From Chloroflexota bacterium (lineage in GTDB: Bacteria; Chloroflexota; Dehalococcoidia; SAR202; UBA11138): 7,501 nucleotides of DNA. The notes under the pieces were generated by a model, which was given only the letters and a program-made list of their open reading frames with translations, ran no database searches and was not told where the DNA came from. The stretch's first letter is position 1; the number at the start of each line of letters is the position of its first letter. The position numbers and the translations under genes are program-made. Shown here one piece after another: positions 1 to 6,162 of the stretch. Location of the stretch: positions 1-7,501 of the forward strand of contig JADFHV010000104.1 of NCBI GenBank assembly GCA_022566975.1, in the 5' to 3' direction.

Positions 1-1
1 G

Positions 2-745
2 GGAGAGGAACTAAAGGCCACGAGCCGAATCGCCACGGACACCAGGCGAATGGCCGACGAGTACGGCCTCATGCTCAACCAGCTCCTGCCCCTGAGGGGC
101 ATCTCACCCTCCGACATCACCGCCGTCGCCCTGTGCAGCGTCGTACCCCCCTTGACCCCGACCTTTGTGGAGATGTGTGAGAGCTTCTTCAACGTCACTC
201 CCCTGGTCGTCGGCACGGGGACCCGGACAGGAATCCGGATCCTCTACGACACACCTCGCGACGTAGGGTCGGACCGCATCGTTGACGCCGCAGCCGTGTT
301 CAGCCTCCACGGAGGTCCGGCGATCGTGGTGGACTTCGGTACGGCGACCGTATTCGACGCCATCTCGGCCAAGGGCGACTACCTCGGAGGCGCATTGGCT
401 CCAGGCATCATCGTGTCGGCGGATGCCCTCTTTCACAGCACCTCTCAGCTCAGGAGGGTCGAGCTCGAAAGGCCTCCAGCCGCCATTGGGACAAACACGG
501 TCCACGCCATGCAGTCGGGCCTGGTGCTCGGCTACGCGGAGATGGTCAAGGGCATGGTGGCCAGGTTCGACGAGGAGCTGGGCGGGGGGGCCACGGTGGT
601 CGGGACCGGCGGGTTGGCTGAGGTGATCGAGAGAGAAGCTAAGGTGTTCGACGCGGTCGATCCGAACCTGACTCTGACCGGGCTCCGAATAATCCATGAT
701 CTCAACGCCGGCCCGGACTCCTTGAAAGGAGCGGCGGACTCATAG
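2..745 (+). CDS. coaX: Type III pantothenate kinase, 5' end outside the window
   Basis: CoaX phosphorylates pantothenate with ATP, the first committed step of coenzyme A synthesis, in the cytosol. The frame is open from base 2, and its first residues (ATSRIATDTRRMADEYG) match the family's usual N-terminal region. The ATG at position 50 is therefore internal, and only about 20-25 residues carrying the first Asp/phosphate-binding motif (DIGNTN type) lie before the window. Visible family motifs are VGSDRIVDAAA, DFGTATVFDAIS (the ASKHA nucleotide-binding core), GGALAPGI and, near the C-terminus, VVGTGGLAEVI. The visible 247 residues plus the missing start agree with the usual length of about 255. 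The TAG stop touches the ATG of coaBC, so the two are almost certainly one operon. The type III enzyme is known to be insensitive to CoA feedback and to need a monovalent cation; that is family knowledge, not seen here. Confidence 0.94.
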   Translation, partial: GEELKATSRIATDTRRMADEYGLMLNQLLPLRGISPSDITAVALCSVVPPLTPTFVEMCESFFNVTPLVVGTGTRTGIRILYDTPRDVGSDRIVDAAAVFSLHGGPAIVVDFGTATVFDAISAKGDYLGGALAPGIIVSADALFHSTSQLRRVELERPPAAIGTNTVHAMQSGLVLGYAEMVKGMVARFDEELGGGATVVGTGGLAEVIEREAKVFDAVDPNLTLTGLRIIHDLNAGPDSLKGAADS

Positions 746-1945
746 ATGCCCGATCCTCTCGACAACAAGACGGTGGCTCTGGGGGTCACGGGGAGCATAG
801 CCTGCTACAAGTCCGTAGACCTCGCCAGCAAGCTGGTGCAGGCGGGCGCCGCGGTGGACGTTATTATGACCCACGAGGCCACCAACTTCGTGGCGCCTCT
901 CACGTTCAATAGCATCACCCACAGGCCGGTCGTGTCGGACATGTTCGATCCCCAGTCGGAGCTCGGCATGGACCATGTGGCCATAGCGCAGCGAGCGGAC
1001 ATCGTCATCGTCGCGCCGGTCACGGCGCAAACGCTGGCCAAGATCGCGTGGGGTCTGGCGGACGATGCGCTCACGACCACGCTTCTGGCCACTCAGGCCC
1101 CCGTTATCCTGGCGCCGGCCATGGACGCCCACATGTATGAGAACCCGGCGACCCAGCAGAACGTGGAGAAGCTGAAGTCCTGGGGATACATCGTCGTCGG
1201 CCCCGCGGAAGGGCGGCTCGCCTCCGGGCTCACAGGCCGAGGACGGCTCCTCGAGACGCACGAGCTGCTGGGTCATATCAGGGCGGTACTGGGGAGAGAT
1301 GGGGACCTGGCAGGCCGTAAGGTCGTTGTCAGCGCAGGAGGGACCCGCGAGCCGCTGGACCCGGTGCGGGTCATCTCCAACCGGTCTACGGGCAAGATGG
1401 GATACGCAATCGCGGAGGCCGCGCGGGACCGGGGCGGCGACACGGTCCTCGTCTCGGCGGCCACGTCGATCCCGGACCCGGTAAGGGTACGGGTCCTCCG
1501 AGTCGAGACCGCAGAGGAGATGCGCAGCGCCGTTCTGGAGGAGTGCAGGGACGCCGACGCGCTGGTCATGGCAGCCGCCGTAGGCGATTGGCGCCCGGTC
1601 TCGGTCGCCAGCCAGAAGATCAAGAAGACCGGTTCTGACACATGGAGCGTCGATCTGACCAAGAACCCCGACATCGTGGCCGAGGTGCAGCGAGACGGTC
1701 TCGTCAAAGTGGGGTTCGCGGCGGAGAGCGAAGACCTGGTGTCCAACGCTCAGGAGAAACTCGCGAGCAAGGGCCTCCATCTGATCGCCGCCAATGACAT
1801 CACGTCGGCGGATAGCGGCTTTGCGACGGACGACAACCGCGTGTTCCTGCTGGACCGGGAGGGAAGCGTCGAGGAGCTTCCACTGATGCCCAAGTACGAG
1901 GTGGCGCACCGTATCCTTGACCGGGTGGTACCGCTTCTAGCGTGA
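746..1945 (+). CDS. coaBC: Bifunctional phosphopantothenoylcysteine decarboxylase / phosphopantothenate-cysteine ligase
   Basis: This fused CoA-pathway enzyme (Dfp) joins cysteine to 4'-phosphopantothenate (CoaB part) and decarboxylates the product with FMN (CoaC part). The 399 residues match the family length of about 400. The CoaC half spans about residues 7-180: flavoprotein start VALGVTGSIACYKS, the catalytic His77 in MDHVAIAQRAD, and APAMD at 123-127. The CoaB half spans about 190-399: SAGGTREPLDPVRVISNRST at 196-215, GKMGYAIAEAA after it, KIKK at 291-294, TKNPDIV and GFAAES. Two positions differ from E. coli Dfp: Asp127 stands where Asn125 of the PAMN motif is found, and Ser160 (RLASG) stands where Cys158 is found. 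I believe Asp and Ser occur in other lineages, so activity is still expected. The ATG follows the coaX stop with no gap. AAAGGAG at 725-731, inside coaX, is a rather distant ribosome binding site (14 bases), which suggests translational coupling. Confidence 0.96.
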   Translation: MPDPLDNKTVALGVTGSIACYKSVDLASKLVQAGAAVDVIMTHEATNFVAPLTFNSITHRPVVSDMFDPQSELGMDHVAIAQRADIVIVAPVTAQTLAKIAWGLADDALTTTLLATQAPVILAPAMDAHMYENPATQQNVEKLKSWGYIVVGPAEGRLASGLTGRGRLLETHELLGHIRAVLGRDGDLAGRKVVVSAGGTREPLDPVRVISNRSTGKMGYAIAEAARDRGGDTVLVSAATSIPDPVRVRVLRVETAEEMRSAVLEECRDADALVMAAAVGDWRPVSVASQKIKKTGSDTWSVDLTKNPDIVAEVQRDGLVKVGFAAESEDLVSNAQEKLASKGLHLIAANDITSADSGFATDDNRVFLLDREGSVEELPLMPKYEVAHRILDRVVPLLA

Positions 1946-1956
1946 GGCCGCCCCCA

Positions 1957-2005
1957 ACCTGTCAGGTGACCACGCCGCGCATGCGCGGACGGCGCGCGGG
2001 CCCGC
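1957..2005. repeat. Three short palindromes between convergent genes
   Basis: The 106-base space between the coaBC stop and the end of the oppositely oriented PIN gene holds three perfect palindromes: ACCTG-T-CAGGT at 1957-1967, CCGCGCATGCGCGG at 1975-1988 and GCGGGCCCGC at 1996-2005. None is followed by a T-run on either strand, so a standard intrinsic terminator cannot be claimed. They may still pause or end transcription from either side. In such GC-rich sequence short palindromes also arise by chance. Confidence 0.4.
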
Positions 2006-2051
2006 TGCTAGTCCTATTCCGGCTGCGTCGTCGCCGATGTTGAGGCATCCC

Positions 2052-2510
2052 TCATTTCGTTGGGAAGCTCCCAGACGCGACCTGGTTGAGGAACTCGCCC
2101 GGTGTCAGGAGTCTCACAGGAAGACCCGCCTCCAACACGATGCCGGTGAGCAGGTGTCGGCGGTCCAGTGTCAACAGATACTCAGCCTTGCACTCCAGGG
2201 CCGCTGCCAGGACGTGCGCGTCCTTCGCGGTAGTGAGCGGGACACACTCGGCTATCCGCTCTGAAGGAGGAGGCGGGACCATCTCGGGGTCCAACGCCGC
2301 TATCTGCTGGTAGAATCGCACCAGCTCCGCCTCACCGAACTTCTCAGCGATGTTTAATCGCGCCTCGTGCATCACAAGAGCGGTTACGGCGCCGCCAAAG
2401 CGCTGTCCACTGCATACGTCCATTGCAACTGCGGACCCTCCTGATGGTGAACGGGATGCGGCCACCAACACGCTGGCATCCAAGAACACCAGCGCGCGCC
2501 GAGATGCCAC
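2052..2510 (-). CDS. PIN-domain toxin of a VapBC-type pair
   Basis: A 152-residue PIN-domain protein, presumably a Mg2+-dependent ribonuclease toxin. The acidic residues of the fold are visible in order: Asp11 in FLDASVLVAA, Glu49 in MHEARLNIAEKF, Asp97 in KDAHVLAAALE and Asp115 in YLLTLDRRHL. The spacing and the closing strand/helix fit a PIN domain of normal length. The start is GTG at 2510-2508, immediately after the TAG of the upstream antitoxin gene. GGGAG lies 8 bases before it, inside the antitoxin gene, so the two are translated in tandem. It faces coaBC tail to tail. The RNA target cannot be read from sequence; known VapC toxins cut initiator tRNA, other tRNAs or 23S rRNA. The family call is firm and the toxin role is inferred from the pairing. 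The gene name vapC would be reasonable, but the subfamily is not certain. Confidence 0.9.
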   Translation of the reverse strand: MASRRALVFLDASVLVAASRSPSGGSAVAMDVCSGQRFGGAVTALVMHEARLNIAEKFGEAELVRFYQQIAALDPEMVPPPPSERIAECVPLTTAKDAHVLAAALECKAEYLLTLDRRHLLTGIVLEAGLPVRLLTPGEFLNQVASGSFPTK

Positions 2511-2789
2511 CTATAGCGCTCCCCGCTCCAGAAGCCCCCGGACCCGTTGGGCCGTCTCCTCGTCCAGCTTGTCTTCCTCGAGGAAGCGTGAGATATCTTC
2601 CTCTGTGTAGCGTCTGAGCGCCTCATCCCCCTGGCGTAGCGGAATGATCTCGAGGTGTTCCCCCACGAGTGAGATACGGAGTAAAGTCTCGGCCTCAATG
2701 CCCAGGGCCTTCCGGAATTCGCTCGGGATCGTAACCTGGCCTTTGGCCAGAGCCTTAACTACCTTGCGACGTACGTTTGCTTGTTTCAT
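2511..2789 (-). CDS. AbrB/MazE-fold antitoxin of the PIN toxin
   Basis: A 92-residue swapped-hairpin AbrB (SpoVT-AbrB) DNA-binding protein. Residues 8-52 carry the domain: KVVKALAKGQVTIPSEFRKA, then LGIEAETLLRIS and HLEIIPL. The acidic tail (EEDISRFLEEDKLDEETAQR) is typical of the antitoxin part that binds and blocks the PIN active site. The ATG at 2789 is preferred because GGAG (2801-2798) sits 8 bases before it. An in-frame GTG at 2798 would give three more residues, but it overlaps that GGAG and so cannot use it. The stop touches the GTG of the toxin gene. Such antitoxins normally repress their own promoter together with the toxin, and an inverted repeat upstream could be the site. The gene belongs to the vapB group by partner. 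Confidence 0.9.
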   Translation of the reverse strand: MKQANVRRKVVKALAKGQVTIPSEFRKALGIEAETLLRISLVGEHLEIIPLRQGDEALRRYTEEDISRFLEEDKLDEETAQRVRGLLERGAL

Positions 2790-2816
2790 GTCAGACACTC
2801 CATCTCACGAACTTTC

Positions 2817-2847
2817 GGAATATCCATTTTATTGGATCACGGATTCC
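2817..2847 (-). promoter_or_regulatory. Possible autoregulatory operator of the toxin-antitoxin pair
   Basis: Two nested inverted repeats lie 28-58 bases before the antitoxin start: outer arms GGAAT (2817-2821) and ATTCC (2843-2847), inner arms ATCCA (2822-2826) and TGGAT (2833-2837). This AT-rich patch stands out from its surroundings and includes TAAAAT on the minus strand as a possible -10 element, although no well-spaced -35 is clear. VapBC complexes usually bind inverted repeats at their own promoter. The assignment is an inference from position and symmetry. Confidence 0.35.
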
Positions 2848-2878
2848 CCGTGCGGTCAATGGCAGTGCGGCCGACCGC

Positions 2879-2908
2879 TTGACACGGTTCTCGGCCGCTG
2901 CCTATACT
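2879..2908 (+). promoter_or_regulatory. Sigma-70-type promoter of the trpS leader
   Basis: TTGACA (2879-2884) and TATACT (2903-2908) are separated by 18 bases. The -35 is a perfect consensus and the -10 matches five of six positions. Transcription should start near 2914-2917, just before the T-box leader. The promoter points away from the toxin-antitoxin pair, so the two units diverge. No operator is obvious, which fits control by the leader after initiation. Confidence 0.85.
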
Positions 2909-2914
2909 TAGAAA

Positions 2915-3210
2915 ATCAACATAGACTAAAGGCTGCGAACAGGAGTAGTAGGTCTCAAGCGAGGCCCAGAGAGCCGGGTAAGGTGGAAGCCGGCGCTGGC
3001 GCAGAGGCCGAATGGACCTGGGAGCCTCCAACCGAAATCCCGACGAATCGGGACGTAGGCCTGGACGGAGAGGGCACCGTTAGCAGAGCCCAGGGCATCT
3101 GGGGCAAAGCCCTCCGTGCCCGGCAGAGATGCCGCGAAACATAACGTACGCGGCAAAATAGGGTGGCACCACGGCGTAGACCCGTCCCTTCACGGACGGG
3201 TCTTTTTGTT
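2915..3210 (+). promoter_or_regulatory. T-box riboswitch sensing tRNA-Trp, upstream of trpS
   Basis: A complete T-box leader that binds uncharged tRNA and then lets transcription pass its terminator. Stem I: lower helix CAGG (2940-2943) with CCTG (3017-3020); specifier loop with AGTA on the 5' side and GAA-TGG-A on the 3' side, giving specifier codon UGG (Trp) at 3013-3015; upper helix GGTCTC (2951-2956) with GAGGCC (3004-3009); distal stem GCCGG (2973-2977) with CCGGC (2990-2994), closing a loop with GGTGGAA. Later hairpins: TCCCGA/TCGGGA (3038-3053), ACGGA...GGGC/GCCCTCCGT (3065-3117) and GCCGCG/CGCGGC (3131-3154). Antiterminator: AGGG (3160-3163) with CCCT (3186-3189), bulge TGGCACC (3164-3170), and ACGG (3171-3174) with CCGT (3182-3185). 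The bulge UGGC pairs with a GCCA tRNA end, as expected for tRNA-Trp with discriminator G. It shares bases 3182-3189 with the terminator. Confidence 0.95.
3178..3210 (+). terminator. T-box-controlled intrinsic terminator
   Basis: A 10-bp stem, AGACCCGTCC (3178-3187) with GGACGGGTCT (3194-3203), loop CTTCAC, followed by TTTTT and then GTTTT. Its 5' strand overlaps the 3' half of the antiterminator, so the two structures exclude each other. With charged tRNA-Trp the terminator should form and trpS should be off. Confidence 0.95.
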
Positions 3211-3228
3211 TTGGGGCGAGGCACGCAC

Positions 3229-4287
3229 ATGCAGACAGACCGGTTGACCACAGAGGCATCGGCGGGCACGGACAGGTCCGACAAGCGACGCGTCTTCAGT
3301 GGGATACAGCCCTCCGGAGACGTGCAGCTTGGCAACTACCTGGGGGCCATCAAGGGCTGGGTCCAACGACAGGGCGAAAAGGAGAACTTCTTCTGCATCG
3401 TGGACCTTCACACGCTCACGGCGCCGCAGGACCCCGAGGAGCTGCGCCGCCAGACGCGGTCTCTGGCGGCGATGTTGTTCGCCGCGGGCCTCGACCCTGA
3501 GCTTTGCTCGGTCTTCATCCAGAGTCACGTCCGCGCCCACGTCGAGGCCTGCTGGGTCCTCAACTGTGTCACGCCAGTCGGGTGGCTGGAGCGTATGACC
3601 CAGTACAAGGACAAGGCGGCGGAGCGGGAGAGTGTCTCGACCGGACTCCTCGCCTACCCTGTTCTGATGGCCGCGGACATCCTGCTCTACGACGCGCACG
3701 AGGTGCCGGTGGGCGACGACCAACGACAGCATGTGGAGCTCGCTCGGGACATCGCTCAGCGGTTCAACCGCCAATTCGGCGAGACCTTCGTCGTCCCCGA
3801 GGCAGTGATATCGGACGTGGGTGCACGGGTGATGGGGCTCAACGACCCTACTGCAAAGATGTCCAAGAGCTTCGCGCACATTCGCGGCCATGCGGTCCGG
3901 ATTCTGGACGAGCCTCAGGAGATACAACGATCAATCAAACGGGCGGTGACCGACTCGGGCACAGAGATCCGCTTCTCCAACGATCCGAAGAGGGCGGGCG
4001 TGAACAACTTGCTGGGCATTTACAAGGTGATAACGGGCAGGAGCGAGGCGGAGGTAGAGTCCGACTTCGCTGCGGCCTCGGGCTACGGAGAGCTCAAGGC
4101 CAGGGTCGCGGAGGTCGTCATCTCGGAGCTATCGCCCATTCGAGACCGCTACTACGAGCTGATGGCGGACGTCACGGAGCTCGACCGCCTGCTGGCGGTG
4201 GGCGCCGAGCGGGCCAGGGCAGTCTCGGAGCCCAAGATGGACGTCATCAGGAGCCGGGTCGGGCTCACGGCGCCGCTGACAGCCTAG
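3229..4287 (+). CDS. trpS: Tryptophanyl-tRNA synthetase
   Basis: A class I aminoacyl-tRNA synthetase that charges tRNA-Trp with tryptophan in the cytosol. The 352 residues show the HIGH-type motif as PSGDVQLGNYLGA (28-40), the tryptophan/ATP pocket DLHTLT (59-64), the VGDDQRQHVELARDIA segment (162-177), which contacts substrate, and AKMSKS (209-214), the adenylate-stabilising loop. The C-terminal helical domain that reads the anticodon follows. About 20 polar residues precede the catalytic fold (RVFSGIQPSG), slightly longer than many homologues. The start is ATG 3229, with GAGG at 3218-3221 seven bases before it. The longer in-frame reading from GTG 3163 is rejected because that codon lies in the antiterminator and the extension would translate the terminator stem. 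Expression should follow tRNA-Trp charging through the leader. Confidence 0.97.
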   Translation: MQTDRLTTEASAGTDRSDKRRVFSGIQPSGDVQLGNYLGAIKGWVQRQGEKENFFCIVDLHTLTAPQDPEELRRQTRSLAAMLFAAGLDPELCSVFIQSHVRAHVEACWVLNCVTPVGWLERMTQYKDKAAERESVSTGLLAYPVLMAADILLYDAHEVPVGDDQRQHVELARDIAQRFNRQFGETFVVPEAVISDVGARVMGLNDPTAKMSKSFAHIRGHAVRILDEPQEIQRSIKRAVTDSGTEIRFSNDPKRAGVNNLLGIYKVITGRSEAEVESDFAAASGYGELKARVAEVVISELSPIRDRYYELMADVTELDRLLAVGAERARAVSEPKMDVIRSRVGLTAPLTA

Positions 4288-4323
4288 TGTTCGGTCAACG
4301 TTGTTGTGATTCGTAAGGCTTCC

Positions 4324-4404
4324 CCCCCATCTCAATCTTCCCCCTCAAGGGGGAAGAGGTATTATCCTCTCCCCCGGTTCCGCGGGGGAGAGTTAGAGAG
4401 GGGG
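4324..4404. repeat. Nested palindromic element able to form a three-way junction
   Basis: Two strong hairpins stand side by side: CTTCCCCC/GGGGGAAG (4337-4344 with 4349-4356, loop TCAA) and CTCTCCCCC/GGGGGAGAG (4367-4375 with 4384-4392). They are enclosed by an outer helix, CCCCC-A-TCTCAA (4324-4335) with TT-A-GAGAGGGGG (4393-4404). It begins 36 bases after the trpS stop and may act as a transcript end or RNA-stability element, though it lacks a T-run. The layout resembles dispersed palindromic (REP/MITE-like) units found between genes in many genomes. Copy number cannot be judged from this window. Confidence 0.75.
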
Positions 4405-4470
4405 TCTGAGGAAAACCGAAGCCGGCACATCACGTGTGATAGAGCACTAGTACAGGTGCAAGGAGAGGTT

Positions 4471-4608
4471 ATGGTGGACCTTTCATCCCAGAGCCTAGAC
4501 GGAAGAGCAGGGAGGCGACCGAGTGTCCCTTCCCGCGTCATTCGACAGGCTCAGGACGAACGGCATCCCCTTCGTTTGTGGTGGGCTTACCTAATCCGTT
4601 CGCGGTGA
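4471..4608 (+). CDS. Possible 45-residue trp leader peptide, speculative
   Basis: ATG 4471 follows AGGAG (4461-4465) with 5 bases between, the best ribosome binding site in the gap. The frame runs 45 codons and ends RLWWAYLIRSR, with tandem Trp codons TGGTGG at 4579-4584, 70 bases before the trpE stop-to-start space closes at ATG 4679. Tandem Trp codons in a small ORF ahead of trpE are the hallmark of ribosome-mediated attenuation. Against this, the C-terminal third (IRQAQDERH) is encoded by one arm of an inverted repeat common in genomes and often mis-annotated as protein, the peptide is longer than usual trp leaders, and no terminator hairpin with a T-run lies downstream. Chance is a real alternative. 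Confidence 0.2.
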   Translation: MVDLSSQSLDGRAGRRPSVPSRVIRQAQDERHPLRLWWAYLIRSR

Positions 4609-4618
4609 GCTTGTCGAA
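4541..4618. repeat. Interrupted inverted repeat of the widespread TTCGACAGGCTCA type
   Basis: The left arm (4541-4563, starting TTCGACAGGCTCA) and the right arm (4596-4618, ending GAGCTTGTCGAA) are inverted copies matching at 19 of 23 positions, with a 32-base spacer. In RNA this would be a long imperfect hairpin just before trpE. I recognise the arm as a dispersed REP-like sequence seen between genes in many GC-rich genomes; this is from memory. Spurious ORFs are common across such units. Confidence 0.75.
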
Positions 4619-4678
4619 CCGCGGCGCGAGAAACGTCGGGCCATGGACCACTGCAGTTTTCGTGCACGAGGGGATGGA

Positions 4679-6139
4679 ATGTACACACCAACGCCATACA
4701 CACCAACGCTAGAGGAGGTCGAGGCCCTGGCCGGCCAGGGCAATCTGGTCCCGGTATACCGCGAGATCAGCGCGGACCTGGAGACGCCGGTCTCCGCCTA
4801 CCTCAAGATAGCCCGGCCGCCCTACTCTTTCCTGCTGGAGAGCGTGGAGGGCGGCGAACATATCGCCCGGTACAGCTTTATCGGCACCGAGCCGATCAGC
4901 GTGATCAAGACCGGCCCAGGCCAGCCCGATGGAGCCGTCGACCCCCTGATACCCATCGAGTCACGGCTGTCGCGGTACAGGCCGGTGCCGGCGCCATACA
5001 TGCAAAGGTTCAGCGGCGGCGCAGTGGGCTACCTCTCCTACGAAACGGCGAACTACTTCGAGCGGCTGCCATCTCCGGAGGTGGACCCCCTTGGCCTGCC
5101 CGAGGCGGTCCTTATGGTGACGACCACGTTCGTTGAGTTCGACCACCTACGCCACAAGATGCGGGTGGTCAGCCACGCGCACCTGGACGGCGACGTCGAG
5201 CCCGCCTACGCAGAGGCGGTGAACCGTATCGAGGAGATCGTCCGCCGCCTTGAGACGCCCCTTAGCCTGCAGGGTCCGGGCGGCTCCGCCGACTACAGGA
5301 GCAGGCCCGACCTGGACTTCAACATGTCCAGGGAGCGGTACGAGGAGATGGTCGAGCGCGCCAAGAGGTACATCTACGAAGGGGAGGTCATCCAGGCCGT
5401 TGTGTCGCAGAGGCTGGTTCGAGAGACATCGGCCAACCCGTTCGAGATCTACCGGGCCCTTCGGACAATCAACCCGTCGCCGTACATGTACTACCTCGAC
5501 CTCGACGGGTTCCAGATCGCGGGGGCCTCCCCGGAGATGCTGGTGCAGGTGGAGAACGGCACCGTTGCGACCCATCCCATCGCCGGCACCCGGCCCCGAG
5601 GAGCGACCACAGAGGAGGACCAGGCGCTGGAAGAGGACCTGCGCACCGACGAGAAGGAGCGGGCCGAGCACATCATGCTCCTGGACCTGGGACGTAACGA
5701 CATCGGGCGGGTCAGCAAGCCCGGAACGGTGGAGGTCACGCAGGTGATGGACGTGGAGCGCTACTCACACGTGATGCACCTTGTATCTCACGTCACCGGC
5801 CGGCTTCAGGACGGTTACACGAACTATGATGCCTTCAGGGCGTGCTTCCCCGCCGGGACCGTGTCGGGGGCGCCTAAGATCCGGGCCATGGAGCTAATCG
5901 CCGAGCTGGAGCCCGACAAACGCGGCCCCTACGCCGGCGCGGTTGGATACTTCGACCTGTCGGGCAACATGGACACCGCCATCACCATCAGGACGCTGGT
6001 CATCAAGGACGGGGTGGCCTATGCTCAGGCCGGCGGCGGGATAGTATTCGACAGCACGCCGGAAGGGGAGTATCAGGAGACGCTTCACAAGGCATCGGCG
6101 CTGATACGGGCCATTGAGGAGGCCGAGGGCAAGGGGTAA
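4679..6139 (+). CDS. trpE: Anthranilate synthase component I
   Basis: TrpE converts chorismate and ammonia (or glutamine nitrogen supplied by TrpG) to anthranilate, the first step of tryptophan synthesis. The 486 residues fit the family. The N-terminal regulatory domain carries LLES (52-55), and NPSPYMYY lies at 265-272; both belong to the tryptophan-binding site known for feedback inhibition, so inhibition by tryptophan is expected. Catalytic domain motifs are IAGTRPRG (301-308), LDLGRNDIGRV (335-345), FPAGTVSGAPKIRAMELI (390-407) and QAGGGIVFDS with EYQET (450-468). These motifs favour TrpE over the related PabB. ATG 4679 is chosen because GAGGGG (4668-4673) lies 5 bases upstream; an in-frame ATG at 4643 would add 12 residues but has no ribosome binding site. 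trpG and trpD are not adjacent, so the partner amidotransferase must be elsewhere. Confidence 0.96.
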   Translation: MYTPTPYTPTLEEVEALAGQGNLVPVYREISADLETPVSAYLKIARPPYSFLLESVEGGEHIARYSFIGTEPISVIKTGPGQPDGAVDPLIPIESRLSRYRPVPAPYMQRFSGGAVGYLSYETANYFERLPSPEVDPLGLPEAVLMVTTTFVEFDHLRHKMRVVSHAHLDGDVEPAYAEAVNRIEEIVRRLETPLSLQGPGGSADYRSRPDLDFNMSRERYEEMVERAKRYIYEGEVIQAVVSQRLVRETSANPFEIYRALRTINPSPYMYYLDLDGFQIAGASPEMLVQVENGTVATHPIAGTRPRGATTEEDQALEEDLRTDEKERAEHIMLLDLGRNDIGRVSKPGTVEVTQVMDVERYSHVMHLVSHVTGRLQDGYTNYDAFRACFPAGTVSGAPKIRAMELIAELEPDKRGPYAGAVGYFDLSGNMDTAITIRTLVIKDGVAYAQAGGGIVFDSTPEGEYQETLHKASALIRAIEEAEGKG

Positions 6140-6162
6140 GAGACAGCCCCCATCCCCAAAGG

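Larger units (their letters stand above)
4288..4678. other. Long intergenic region before trpE
   Basis: About 390 bases separate trpS from trpE. They hold an 81-base nested palindrome near the trpS end, a short symmetric site ATCAC-GT-GTGAT (4429-4440), a small ORF with a good ribosome binding site, and an interrupted inverted repeat close to trpE. I see no convincing -35/-10 pair and no second T-box: the AGGGTGGNACC core is absent. trpE may therefore be read through from the trpS promoter, or it may have a promoter I cannot recognise. Confidence 0.6.

Noticed and set aside
740..1909. Long minus-strand open frame of 389 codons opposite coaBC
   Set aside because: It is a GC-rich shadow of a gene whose plus-strand protein matches CoaBC throughout; the antisense product is Arg/His/Asp-rich with no recognisable domain.
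3163..3228. Longer trpS start at GTG 3163
   Set aside because: The codon lies in the T-box antiterminator bulge and the 22 extra codons would translate the terminator hairpin. ATG 3229 has a good ribosome binding site.
3504..4316. 270-codon plus-strand frame within trpS
   Set aside because: Out-of-frame shadow, rich in Arg and Gly, with no domain; trpS explains the sequence.
4440..4678. A second T-box controlling trpE
   Set aside because: GGTGG occurs near 4473 and 4580, but there is no AGGGTGGNACC core, no matching antiterminator/terminator pair and no specifier-loop helix.
5147..5671. 174-codon minus-strand frame opposite trpE
   Set aside because: Shadow frame over a well-conserved trpE; no domain and no ribosome binding site support it.
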